In this document: positions 7,309 to 15,921 of the stretch, piece by piece
How the letters are laid out: every line of letters begins with the position of its first letter
Numbering within the stretch: the first letter of the stretch is position 1
Assembly: GCA_903873965.1 (NCBI GenBank)
Contig: CAIQQO010000285.1
Coordinates: forward strand, 1 to 38,873
DNA length: 38,873 bases
Direction: 5' to 3'
From: an uncultured bacterium
GTDB lineage: Bacteria; Chloroflexota; Anaerolineae; J036; Brachytrichaceae
Notes under the pieces: generated by a model
The model's database searches: none
Told to the model about the DNA's origin: nothing
Seen by the model: the letters and a program-made list of their open reading frames with translations, nothing else
Made by a program: the position numbers and the translations under genes

Positions 7309-9552
7309 TCATGTGCTTAAGAAGTGGCGATTGAGCCAGTCCAGAACGAGGGCTTGTTGAGATGGTCCGAAATGGTTGTAATCTTCCGGGATCATCTGCG
7401 TCAACCGATCTGCGACGCCATGCAACGCATAAACATGGCGCGCGGCCTCAACCGCCGGCGTCACAAGGTCAGGCGGCGCATCGCGATCCAGCAGCGGACT
7501 GATAACCAGCGTCGGGCGCGGCGCAAAGCACGCCAGCAGATCACTCACGTCATACGGTATGCGATCAGGGTGCGCGTCGAATAGCCCCAACTTTGGCGCC
7601 AACATCGTGCCGTGCGACCAGCGTCGTATGCCACCTGTGCGCGCCACGTCAGTATCGAGCCGAAACGCGGCGGGGCCGCATACGGAAGCGAAACCAGCCA
7701 GACGCCCTGGCTGAGTACTCTCAGCCCCTGGCGCATCCATTGCCCCGAGATGCAATCCAACCATACTGCCCAGGCCATAGCCAAGCGCCACGATCCTCGC
7801 GGCGTCGATGATTCGCAAGCGCGTCATGACATCGAGCGCCGCACTCGCATCGCGCACGCACTTGCCCAGCAACGACCAGTTCGGGTGACGCCGATAGAAG
7901 AACTCGGCTTCCTCAACGCGGCGGCCAAAGCCGATGTGGTCGAAGCAGAACACGGCATAACCTGCGCGCGCCAGCGTGTGCTGAATCTGATCGCCGCGTC
8001 GGTACAGCGCCGCATAGCCGTTGGCTGGCGACCACGGGTGCAGCCACAGTATGGCAGGGAGTGCGCGACCAGCCTGATACGCACCTGTCGGCGTGTAAAT
8101 ATCGCCGCACACATACTCGCCAAACATGACCTGATGTTTCTCTATCCCAGCCGGTAAAGAGGCATCGCCGCGCCCCATGGTGGCCGCGATATGGGGTGGT
8201 TCTTCACCATAGTCGCCGCCGGATGAGGCCAGATGCGGCGGCGCGTCACCCAGTGTCCAGGCGACCTGTTGGCGCACGTCGGCTCGCTCGCGTTCCCAGT
8301 CTGCAAATGTTGTGGCACTGGTACGGTTCGCAAGAGTACGCACTGGAAAGGCAGCGGCGCGAACGTCTGAGTGCGCCGCTGCACGCCAGCGTTCCCAATC
8401 ATGCGGATGCAGCAATCGCTCTTCAAAATGATAGGACGCGCGACCAAAATGCGCGTCGCACCAGTCCAGATAACGCTCGATGATCGTCGGCCAGGTTTCA
8501 TGGCTGCCCGGACGCCACAGAATACGCAGCCGGTCGGGGACGCCGTGCAATTCATATACCTTTTGCACAGCAAGATAGGTCTGTTGCATCGCCCATGAAC
8601 TCTCCACCGCGTCATTCAAAGCGATACTCAGCAGGCATGGGCGCGGCGCTGCCATCGCTACCAGATCGTGCATATCGACAGGTAGCTTGTCCTCGCGCCC
8701 GACAAAGAAACGCATGCGCGGGTGAAACCATTCCGGGAAACGGCGTGTGATCAGCTCAATGCCCTCGCCAAAATGCTGTTCGGAGAAATCGCGCGCCGAG
8801 AGCGCGCCGCCTGCGCCCGAGCTGCTTGAGATGACCAGGCTGATGCGATCATCAAATGCCGTCGTCATCAACGCCTGTTTCCCATTGCGCGAATGGCCTG
8901 TGATGGCAATCTGATCCATGCAGACTTGCGGTAAGGTCTGTAGATAATCGATGCAACGGCTGCCAGCCCACGCGCGGCGCATCAGGCGCGTCCAATCGTA
9001 GCCCGGGTAGGCTGTGACAAAACTATCGGTGTCGTCTGCTGAGTCCGCGCCGGCATACACACAGGCCATGTACCCGCGGCGCACAGCGATCAACGCCCAA
9101 TCACGATGTGAGGCCTGCGTGAGGAACACCGGCGCGCGCTCGTTCGCTTGAGTTGGCGGAATGAACAGCCATATCCTCAGCACAGCGCGTTCGTCCGGGC
9201 CAAAGTGCAGCACCACATCGCGTTGCAGCGTTCCAGTCTCGTCACGCTGTTCGCTCAACACTTCGGCGCGCAGATGATCAGGCGCAGGCGGAAACCGCCC
9301 GACTACCCACTGTTGCAACCGCTCTTTCACGCGCTCACGATGGTCATGCCAACCCGCCACGGTCGTGATCGCCCTGCCATCTGGTTGAGACGCGCGATCA
9401 GCGCCACCGTTCAGCAGGTCTGGCAACCGCGCGCGCGATGGCAACTGGTCAAAGTTCGGCGGCAACTCGCCGCTCTCTGCCAGCCAGTTATCCCACGCAG
9501 GGCATGCCGGCAATATGCGCCGCAATTGATTGAGGGTAGTGCGCTCATCCAT
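7309..9552 (-). CDS. Double alpha/beta-hydrolase (esterase-like), C-terminal domain lacking its nucleophile
   Basis: 747 residues, about twice the size of one alpha/beta-hydrolase. The N-terminal domain has the nucleophile elbow GHSRNGKQA with Ser221 and a plausible catalytic His in RPGSHETWP; G-x-S-R-x-G-K recalls glucuronoyl or acetyl esterases (CE15 and acetylxylan-esterase relatives). The C-terminal domain (from about residue 440) has LWLHPWSPANGY, FDHIGFGRR, an acid candidate in SPLLDRD and a His in DYNHFGP, but the elbow reads GYGLGS, with Gly593 (GGC) where Ser or Cys is expected. No signal peptide is seen. It begins three bases after the CBS gene stop. A dual-domain esterase with one active half is the best reading. 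Confidence 0.82.
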   Translation of the reverse strand: MDERTTLNQLRRILPACPAWDNWLAESGELPPNFDQLPSRARLPDLLNGGADRASQPDGRAITTVAGWHDHRERVKERLQQWVVGRFPPAPDHLRAEVLSEQRDETGTLQRDVVLHFGPDERAVLRIWLFIPPTQANERAPVFLTQASHRDWALIAVRRGYMACVYAGADSADDTDSFVTAYPGYDWTRLMRRAWAGSRCIDYLQTLPQVCMDQIAITGHSRNGKQALMTTAFDDRISLVISSSSGAGGALSARDFSEQHFGEGIELITRRFPEWFHPRMRFFVGREDKLPVDMHDLVAMAAPRPCLLSIALNDAVESSWAMQQTYLAVQKVYELHGVPDRLRILWRPGSHETWPTIIERYLDWCDAHFGRASYHFEERLLHPHDWERWRAAAHSDVRAAAFPVRTLANRTSATTFADWERERADVRQQVAWTLGDAPPHLASSGGDYGEEPPHIAATMGRGDASLPAGIEKHQVMFGEYVCGDIYTPTGAYQAGRALPAILWLHPWSPANGYAALYRRGDQIQHTLARAGYAVFCFDHIGFGRRVEEAEFFYRRHPNWSLLGKCVRDASAALDVMTRLRIIDAARIVALGYGLGSMVGLHLGAMDAPGAESTQPGRLAGFASVCGPAAFRLDTDVARTGGIRRWSHGTMLAPKLGLFDAHPDRIPYDVSDLLACFAPRPTLVISPLLDRDAPPDLVTPAVEAARHVYALHGVADRLTQMIPEDYNHFGPSQQALVLDWLNRHFLST

Positions 9553-9555
9553 GGG

Positions 9556-9981
9556 TTAGTCGATGGGATCCAGCGATTGCACCAGCAGTCGGAAAATATC
9601 GGACTCGGTGATAATCCCGACGAGTTTGTCGCCTTCAAGGACGGGCAGACCGCCGATCTTGTTATCCAGCATCAGCTTGGCTGCATCGCGCACGGTGGCA
9701 GAGGCTTGAACAGAAATGACCTCGCGGGTCATGATCTCATCAATCGTCAGTTTAGCGAGTAGATAATTCAACTCGAAAACGCTGAGCGATGTGGCCGTCG
9801 ATGGTTCAGCAGTCAGGACGTCGCTGAGAGCCACAATCCCCACTAGCTTACCTTCATTTACCACGATCAGACGCCGCACGCGGCGTTCCTGCATCATCTT
9901 GTGCGCATCATGCAGGCTGGTCTTGGGACCGATGGTGATGGGAGTCGCAGTCATCCATTCGCGTATCAGGTTCTTTTTCAT
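9556..9981 (-). CDS. CBS-domain-pair protein
   Basis: About 141 residues made of two CBS domains (about 5-65 and 75-138) and nothing else. MTATPITIGPKTSLHDAHKMM and MTREVISVQASATVRDAAKLM are the two typical domain openings, and each half ends in a GxVTESD-like block (GIVALSDVL, GIITESDIF). Such stand-alone Bateman modules usually bind adenine nucleotides and regulate a partner. First gene of the operon running to 5454, so it may sense energy state for the hydrolase or acetyltransferases. The ATG at 9981 has GGAGG eight bases upstream; an ATG at 9996 would overlap that site and is rejected. Confidence 0.9.
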   Translation of the reverse strand: MKKNLIREWMTATPITIGPKTSLHDAHKMMQERRVRRLIVVNEGKLVGIVALSDVLTAEPSTATSLSVFELNYLLAKLTIDEIMTREVISVQASATVRDAAKLMLDNKIGGLPVLEGDKLVGIITESDIFRLLVQSLDPID

Positions 9982-10126
9982 CGCATATGCCTCCATCTAG
10001 CCGACCCGTAGGTCAGTGCAGTGCTTCATGAAACTTCATCATGCCGTACTACTCTAATCTTAATCTCACAGCCACCAGTGTCAAACGTATCACGTGTGAG
10101 CGTTTGCGGTTAAACTCTGTTCTGGC
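9982..10126. promoter_or_regulatory. Divergent promoter region between CBS operon and kinase
   Basis: 145 bp separate the two start codons. A TAAACT hexamer at 10111-10116, ten bases before the kinase ATG, could be a -10 element; no convincing -35 is seen. The CBS side has a good ribosome-binding site (GGAGG, about 9990-9994). No palindrome stands out. Confidence 0.35.
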
Positions 10127-12052
10127 ATGATCGTCTATGATGCTGCGCGCAAGCCTGTTACTCTCGGCCCGGAAATCAGTCGGGGCGGCGAGGGCACCGT
10201 CTATCCTGTCTATCCGCTGGCTGCCAATTCCGGGCTGATCGCCAAGTTATACGCGCGCCCACCGCAGGATTATGCCGACAAACTGGCATGGATGGCATTG
10301 CATCCACCGAATGATCCGGGGCTGGTTGCCGGAGCCTCTTCCGGGACAACACATGCCAGCATCGCGTGGCCGCTGAATCTGCTGTATAACCCACCGGGAC
10401 AGTTTGCTGGCTATGTCATGCCGCGCGTCACAAACGCCGCAGCCCTGTTAAGCGTATTTAATCCACGTACACGCGCGCGCACGCTGCCGAATTTCAACTG
10501 GCAGTATCAGCACCGCACCGCGCGCAACCTGGCTAAAGCGCTCAAAGCCCTGCATGACAGCCATTACGTGGTCGGCGACTTGAACGAGAGCAACGTGCTG
10601 GTCACGCCAACAGCGCTCATCACCATCATCGACACCGACTCTTTTCAGGTACATGCGCACGGGCGTATGTTCTACTGCCCGGTGGGCAAGCCGGAATATA
10701 CACCACCCGAACTGCAGGGCAAAACGTTTCGCGATGAGCCGCGTAAACCAGAGCACGATAGCTTCGGGCTGAGTGTGCTTGTGTTTCAATTGCTCATGGA
10801 TGGCAGCCACCCGTTTCGCGCACAGTGGTTTGGCGCCGGCGACCCGCCGTCAATCGAGGAGCGCATTCGGCAGGGACTGTACCCCTACGCCGATATCGCG
10901 CGCTCGCCGGTCGCGCCGCCGCCCAATACGCAACCGCTCAGCGTGTTGCATCCGGGCGTGGTTGCCTTATTCGACCGCTGTTTTATAGATGGTCACAACG
11001 ATCCGAGTCGGCGCCCGACCGCCGGTGAATGGGATGATGCCTTGGCGGATGCTGAAAAGGCGTTGATCGAATGCCCCGGCAAGCATATCTACTCTAAGCA
11101 TCTGCGTTCATGCCCGCATTGCGATGCACCTAACCCTGAGCCATTGATGATTCCCGGGATGAAAATCAACGCCGGCAAAGCCAGGCGTTTGCAAAAGCGC
11201 TGGCAAAGCATGCGCGACCGTTCCCGCAACAACCCTGCTGAAGACGCCGAGGGTGCGCGCCTGCCACCAATGTCGAGTTTCCATCTGCCACAAATCCTTC
11301 TCCCGAAGATGAAGATGCCGGAGATACCGCAATCTGTAACTGCAGGCGTGCGCGGTGCGATGAACGCCGTGCGGCGTGTCCGGCCGCCGGCGTGGGTCAG
11401 CTGGGTTATCGTGGCGTTTCTGGCGTGGTTGCTGGGCGCACATCAGGTTGACCCGTTGAGCGCCAGGGTCAGCGATCCACTGTTACGCCTGGCCATCGCC
11501 ACGGTGTACGGCAGCCTGATAGGCGCGGCGCAGGCATTGATCGTGCGTACGCGCATGCGCGAGGCCGGATGGTGGGGATTACTCACTGCGCTGGCCGTCA
11601 CTGCTGGCGTCATCACCGACCGCGCCTTTGGCATTCGTTTGCCGGGTTCATCCACCATTCTGTTGATGGCCGCAGCGCAGGCAGCGCTGCTGTATTCGCG
11701 CACGCCGGGAATCCTGTCTCTCACGTGGCTACCCGTCAACGCACTGACATGGTTGCTGGCAATTGTGTTGCCTATGCGCCTGCCAGCCTCAATCTCGCAG
11801 GCAGCACATGTGCCATTGTCAGCAATGATCTTCGGCCTGTGCACCGGCCTGCTGATTTCGCTGTTTGCGCGCGGGCAGGGGCACTATGCGGGTGCACCGC
11901 TGCTGTTGCGATTGCGCGTGCTGGGCATCGGCTGGCGCGATGTTGTATCGATGTTGGCCTTGCTGCTATTGATTGTGGCACTGGTGGGATTCATTTTGCA
12001 ACCGTGTAATCCGATGGGTTCGATGCTTAAGCTCGGCGTGTGCATACCATGA
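10127..12052 (+). CDS. Membrane-anchored protein kinase with zinc ribbon
   Basis: 641 residues in three parts. The N-terminal kinase-like domain (about 1-310) has a glycine-rich loop ISRGGEGTVYPV, a probable ATP lysine Lys40 (IAKLY), catalytic loop VVGDLNESN with Asp151 and Asn156 (HRD replaced by VGD), metal-binding Asp169 in IDTDSF, and YTPPEL for APE, so the essential residues are present although the motifs are atypical. A zinc-ribbon-like element follows: Cys316, then CPHC with Cys329 and Cys332. From about residue 425 there are about seven hydrophobic helices. Likely a serine/threonine kinase facing the cytoplasm; partners unknown. No Shine-Dalgarno sequence. Confidence 0.82.
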   Translation: MIVYDAARKPVTLGPEISRGGEGTVYPVYPLAANSGLIAKLYARPPQDYADKLAWMALHPPNDPGLVAGASSGTTHASIAWPLNLLYNPPGQFAGYVMPRVTNAAALLSVFNPRTRARTLPNFNWQYQHRTARNLAKALKALHDSHYVVGDLNESNVLVTPTALITIIDTDSFQVHAHGRMFYCPVGKPEYTPPELQGKTFRDEPRKPEHDSFGLSVLVFQLLMDGSHPFRAQWFGAGDPPSIEERIRQGLYPYADIARSPVAPPPNTQPLSVLHPGVVALFDRCFIDGHNDPSRRPTAGEWDDALADAEKALIECPGKHIYSKHLRSCPHCDAPNPEPLMIPGMKINAGKARRLQKRWQSMRDRSRNNPAEDAEGARLPPMSSFHLPQILLPKMKMPEIPQSVTAGVRGAMNAVRRVRPPAWVSWVIVAFLAWLLGAHQVDPLSARVSDPLLRLAIATVYGSLIGAAQALIVRTRMREAGWWGLLTALAVTAGVITDRAFGIRLPGSSTILLMAAAQAALLYSRTPGILSLTWLPVNALTWLLAIVLPMRLPASISQAAHVPLSAMIFGLCTGLLISLFARGQGHYAGAPLLLRLRVLGIGWRDVVSMLALLLLIVALVGFILQPCNPMGSMLKLGVCIP

Positions 12053-12183
12053 CCGTCGCACTTTATACCCCTTTTAATCCCCCAATTGGTCACTCCCACG
12101 GATACTGCTATGCAAGTCGTGGCGTGGTTTAATGAATGTATGGAAACGAGCAGAATTCATGTCATATCACAGGAAGTGAACTC

Positions 12184-13191
12184 ATGATCAGTCTATCGAA
12201 GCCGATGTCGATTCTCGTCGCCATGGCTGTTACAGCACTCTGCGCGTGCACAGCAAATACCGGAAGCGAAGCGTCAAGCTTGAGCCTGGACGCCACGCGT
12301 AATGCACTGGAAGTAACGCGTCTATCACTCGTCATCACGCAAACGGCCATGGCGATTCAGGCAGCTGCAACGGTAACTCCCGCCGCAACGCCCACCCCAG
12401 CTAAAGCCGGCAGTGGCGCAGCGCCCAAACCGACCGCAGCTCTCACCAGCACTCCAATCGCAACGGTCGCTGCGCGTGTTGAAGTCCCGAATACCGGCAA
12501 AGTCTCGGGCAAGATGTTCTACCCCAGTTCGTCTATTCCGCCGATGACGCTGTATTTCGAGAACATCAATTCCAACCAGGTGATCACGCTCCCGATCAAG
12601 CTCAACCAAATGACATATGACGCAGACTTGCCGCCGGGCGATTACTACGTCTATGCATGGCTGACTGACTACACACTGAGTGGCGGTTTCACCACATGCA
12701 AGGAAAACAATGCGTGCGATACGCATAACCTGCAGGCGATCCGCGTGAAGCAGGACACGGTGATAGTCGGCATCGATATCTATGACTGGTATGCCACACG
12801 TCCGTTACGCTATCCACCCGGAGTGAATCGGCCTGTCGGGGCGATCTCCGGCAGGGTGAATTATCCGGCTTCGCACGTGCCTGCGATGATGGTATACGCG
12901 CGTAACATGGCGACAAACGATCTCTACATGGTCAATATCGAATTCGATCAGCGCGAATTCACCATCAAGAACCTGCCAGTCGGCGCGTATGAGGTATTCG
13001 CCTGGGCCAAGGCTGATGGGCAGAATGTGATGACTACGCTGGGGGGCACGTATTCTGTGGCCGTCGCATGTGGGCTAACGGCAAGTTGTACTGATCACCA
13101 ACTAGTGACGGTGAGTGTAAGCGCCAACCAGACGACCACGGGCGTGGATGTATTCGACTGGTATGACCAGCCGAGTGTGCCGAAGCCGTAG
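12184..13191 (+). CDS. Lipoprotein with two carboxypeptidase-regulatory-like repeats
   Basis: 335-residue secreted lipoprotein. The signal peptide ISLSKPMSILVAMAVTALCAC ends in a lipobox (LCAC). A linker of about 60 residues rich in Ala, Thr and Pro follows, then two beta-sandwich repeats of about 100 residues: GKVSGKMFYPSSSIPPMTLYF...IYDWYA and GAISGRVNYPASHVPAMMVYA...VFDWYD. These look like carboxypeptidase-regulatory/Ig-like domains that display or bind ligands on the cell surface. Each repeat has a Cys pair (CKENNAC and CGLTASC) that could form a disulfide. The ATG at 12184 is chosen because it starts the signal peptide and has AGGAAG upstream; the frame is open from 12136. Confidence 0.8.
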   Translation: MISLSKPMSILVAMAVTALCACTANTGSEASSLSLDATRNALEVTRLSLVITQTAMAIQAAATVTPAATPTPAKAGSGAAPKPTAALTSTPIATVAARVEVPNTGKVSGKMFYPSSSIPPMTLYFENINSNQVITLPIKLNQMTYDADLPPGDYYVYAWLTDYTLSGGFTTCKENNACDTHNLQAIRVKQDTVIVGIDIYDWYATRPLRYPPGVNRPVGAISGRVNYPASHVPAMMVYARNMATNDLYMVNIEFDQREFTIKNLPVGAYEVFAWAKADGQNVMTTLGGTYSVAVACGLTASCTDHQLVTVSVSANQTTTGVDVFDWYDQPSVPKP

Positions 13192-13210
13192 GCCAAAGGC
13201 CGAAGAGATC

Positions 13211-13225
13211 AGAGGTTTAACCTCT
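13211..13225. terminator. Inverted repeat between convergent genes
   Basis: AGAGGTT-T-AACCTCT is a perfect 7-bp inverted repeat with one central base. It covers the stop codon of the minus-strand DUF4129 gene, 20 nt after the lipoprotein gene stop. It could fold on either transcript as a weak bidirectional terminator; there is no U-tract. Confidence 0.35.
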
Positions 13226-14614
13226 TGCCTCCAACCTCCTCTTGTCTTTCTCATTTCTTTTTCCGAGCTCTTCCGCTCCCACATTCACTAGCGGACGCGG
13301 GATGGCGCGCACCCGTTCCCAGGCCTGGCGAATCACATTCAACGCATCGTCCGTGTCTGGCACCTCGCCATAATGCGCGGCGATATAGGCATCGGTGATG
13401 ATACGCAGGTCAGCGTCAACGCCGGGGAAAGCCTGTGCCAGCAACGGCGCCATATCATTTGGCGTTTGCGACGGTTTGCGGCTGAACCCGCGCTTGCCTG
13501 CCTCGTGCGTCATGCGGGCATAAATGCGCCGGATAGTGGCAACGGCCAGCCAGCGGCGCAAGTTGAAGGTATTCAGTAGCGTTGCGCTGACGGGCGGCAA
13601 AGGCGGTATCTCCTCTTCGCCCATATCGAGCAGGTTTTCGCTGCCATGCTGGATCACGGCAGCCTCGCGCCGCGCGCGCGCCGTCTGCAGTATCACGATG
13701 GCGATGATGATGGCCAGCACAGCCAGCCCGATGGCGTAGCGCAGTTCAGGCGAAATCGAGAAGGCAGGCGCGGCATTCTTGTCTATCTGATCCTGAAGCG
13801 GGTGCAGAAAATCCCCGAGGCTTTGCATCCCCTCCATCGGGTTCTTTTTGAGGTTGCCGAAGAGCAGCGACACAATCCAAGTGATGATATACCCCAAGAC
13901 AAAGGCGACCAGCAACACGGGCAGAAGCACGACCCCGATCAGCAGGCGTAAACCACTGCCGATCGTATCGCCAGTGACCAGCGTCGCGACGGCCATGATG
14001 GAGAACAGCGGAATGCCGACACCCATGCCCAGCGCACGCCACCACTTGCGGTCAAAAGGCACAGGTCGGCCAGTTTCGCTTTGCTCTACATAGTCGATCT
14101 GCGCCAACGGCATGGCGAAGACAGCGCCGGTGAGAAACGGCAGAATAAACGAAATGAGGTTATTCTCCGGGTTGAACGCATTGGCTGTGGCAAATAACAC
14201 AAACAGTAATATCCCGACCTGCAGCCGCTGGCGTGCAGCATCTGGCCCCAGCGCTGTCGTACCGAGCGCCATACCGCGCCACCAGATGAGCAACACGGCA
14301 AAGAATTCAATAAAGAGGATCGAGAGGCTGCGTGGATCAAACTGGCGCATCAGATACATCGCTGTCAAGGCAATCGCCAGCATGCCCGTCAACCATCCGC
14401 CGGCTACCAGCCGTTGCACACCGCCCGGCGCATCGCGCTGCGCCAGCATACGCCGCGTGAACGCGATGGCGATCAGCAACACCCATGTGATCCCAAGCGC
14501 CGCTGTCGGTTCAACCTGGCGCAACGGCGATGGAAGGATCAGCAGGAGCGGCTCAATCACCGAGGCTTCGGCCAACGTCAGAAGAAGGAGTAACACGATG
14601 CGGCGCTGGTTCAT
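13217..14614 (-). CDS. Membrane protein with C-terminal DUF4129 domain
   Basis: 465 residues. About nine to ten hydrophobic helices fill residues 5-325 (for example IVLLLLLTLAEASVIEPLLL and LLIGVVLLPVLLVAFVLGYI). The cytoplasmic tail (about 350-450) carries DUF4129: RRIYARMTHEAGKRGFSRKPSQTPNDMAPLLAQAFP. In other genomes DUF4129 proteins sit with MoxR ATPases, DUF58 proteins and transglutaminase-like proteins in a cell-envelope maturation system; here no transglutaminase core is seen. The start ATG overlaps the stop of the DUF58 gene (ATGA), so the two are translationally coupled. Molecular function unknown. Confidence 0.83.
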   Translation of the reverse strand: MNQRRIVLLLLLTLAEASVIEPLLLILPSPLRQVEPTAALGITWVLLIAIAFTRRMLAQRDAPGGVQRLVAGGWLTGMLAIALTAMYLMRQFDPRSLSILFIEFFAVLLIWWRGMALGTTALGPDAARQRLQVGILLFVLFATANAFNPENNLISFILPFLTGAVFAMPLAQIDYVEQSETGRPVPFDRKWWRALGMGVGIPLFSIMAVATLVTGDTIGSGLRLLIGVVLLPVLLVAFVLGYIITWIVSLLFGNLKKNPMEGMQSLGDFLHPLQDQIDKNAAPAFSISPELRYAIGLAVLAIIIAIVILQTARARREAAVIQHGSENLLDMGEEEIPPLPPVSATLLNTFNLRRWLAVATIRRIYARMTHEAGKRGFSRKPSQTPNDMAPLLAQAFPGVDADLRIITDAYIAAHYGEVPDTDDALNVIRQAWERVRAIPRPLVNVGAEELGKRNEKDKRRLEARG

Positions 14615-15921
14615 GCGTGAACCCCATGGGTCGCGTGTTCAGTCGCTTCGCGTGCGACCTGCGCTTCGCTCAATACGACCGGGTCAACCGGCTTGCCATT
14701 CGCATCCCAGTGACCTCCTGTCCAATACGACTTGAGCGGCGGAACATGATACACCGGGAAAGGCAGGAATGTCGTATCGGGCGGTTCGCGATCCACCGAT
14801 ATCACGATTATATTCTTTCCCAGATCGTACAGGCGCAGTAGTGCGGTGGCAATCTCGGGCGTGATCAGTGGCGTGACGACAATCTGCGTCGCGCTCATGG
14901 GCAGGTGGCGTTGCTCGGTGAGTAAGAAGATATCGAATGACGATGCGGCGAATGCGTACATCACCGCCAGGCTTTCCAGCACATTCGCCAATTGTCCCGG
15001 CGTGCGGCGCGGCGGCACACGCAATGCCGATGGCAAATAGGGCGCGGTGCCGTTTGAAGACAGGCCGACGGTGACTCCGTTTTCGCCCGCCCACACAGCC
15101 AGGCTGCCCGCGACAGAAAGCGCCCATTCGAACCGTTCCACATCGGTGCCGCGCCAGTCCTGTTCAAATGTACTCACGTTCAACATGATCACAGCAGTGG
15201 GGTCGCTGGTGTGTTCGCACACACGCGTCTGCAGTTGCCCCATGTGCGCCGTGGCCTTCCAATGCACCTGGCGAAACGAGTCGCCATAGCGGTAATCGCG
15301 GGCGCCCATGATGCGCGAGGGGTCCTCGATCAGGCGACGTAAGGCGGCAAACTGGCCAAACGGGTCGCGCGTCGGGATGCCCAGCGCTTCGAGTGAGAAC
15401 ACACGCGGGTAAACGATCAGCATTTCTTTGGCCTGCTCAGTACGTTCACTTATTGACAGGCCGAGCACCTCATAGGCGCGCATATAGGCCGAGCCAAAGG
15501 TGAAGTAGCCACGCTTCATGGCGCGCAGCCGCGTAATGCGCGCAGTGTGTTCGCCTGGTTTCAGCGCGGAATGCTGCGCCATGTTGACGCGATCATCCGG
15601 GTTGAACTTTTCGGAAGGGTCGGCGCTCGCAAGCTGCAGCCCTGCCGGCGCACTATCATCCACATACAATGAAACGATCGGCAGGCGTCCTCGGTTGGTG
15701 AGGTTACACGAGACTTCCAGTATCTCGCCCATGAACAGGCGCGTCTCGTTGAAACGGCGTTCGTACACAACACTGTTCAACACGCGCCGGCGCAGAAAAT
15801 CGCTGATAGCGGTGAGCGCCAGGGTCAACACGCCCAGCGCCGTCAACGCGGGTGCGCGCACGATCACCCCGATCAGGGTGATGAAAAGCAGCAATGTAAT
15901 CCAGCGCTCGTCGAACAGCAT
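14611..15921 (-). CDS. DUF58 domain protein
   Basis: 436 residues. Two hydrophobic helices at the N-terminus (ITLLLFITLIGVIVRAPALTALGVLTLAL), then a region with beta strands (LFMGEILEVSCNLTNRGRLP), then the DUF58 signature GDSFRQVHWKATAHMGQLQTR, followed by a VWA-like fold (AVIMLNVSTFEQDW). DUF58 proteins are the standard partners of MoxR ATPases, where the VWA-like part is thought to be remodelled by the ATPase. Its ATG overlaps the TAA of moxR (TAATG) and its stop overlaps the next start, so the three genes form one coupled operon. Confidence 0.92.
   Translation of the reverse strand: MLFDERWITLLLFITLIGVIVRAPALTALGVLTLALTAISDFLRRRVLNSVVYERRFNETRLFMGEILEVSCNLTNRGRLPIVSLYVDDSAPAGLQLASADPSEKFNPDDRVNMAQHSALKPGEHTARITRLRAMKRGYFTFGSAYMRAYEVLGLSISERTEQAKEMLIVYPRVFSLEALGIPTRDPFGQFAALRRLIEDPSRIMGARDYRYGDSFRQVHWKATAHMGQLQTRVCEHTSDPTAVIMLNVSTFEQDWRGTDVERFEWALSVAGSLAVWAGENGVTVGLSSNGTAPYLPSALRVPPRRTPGQLANVLESLAVMYAFAASSFDIFLLTEQRHLPMSATQIVVTPLITPEIATALLRLYDLGKNIIVISVDREPPDTTFLPFPVYHVPPLKSYWTGGHWDANGKPVDPVVLSEAQVAREATEHATHGVHA

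Noticed and set aside
7612-8157. Long open frame on the plus strand inside the hydrolase gene
   Set aside because: It lies opposite a well-supported gene with clear motifs, has no ribosome-binding site and its translation shows no family features.
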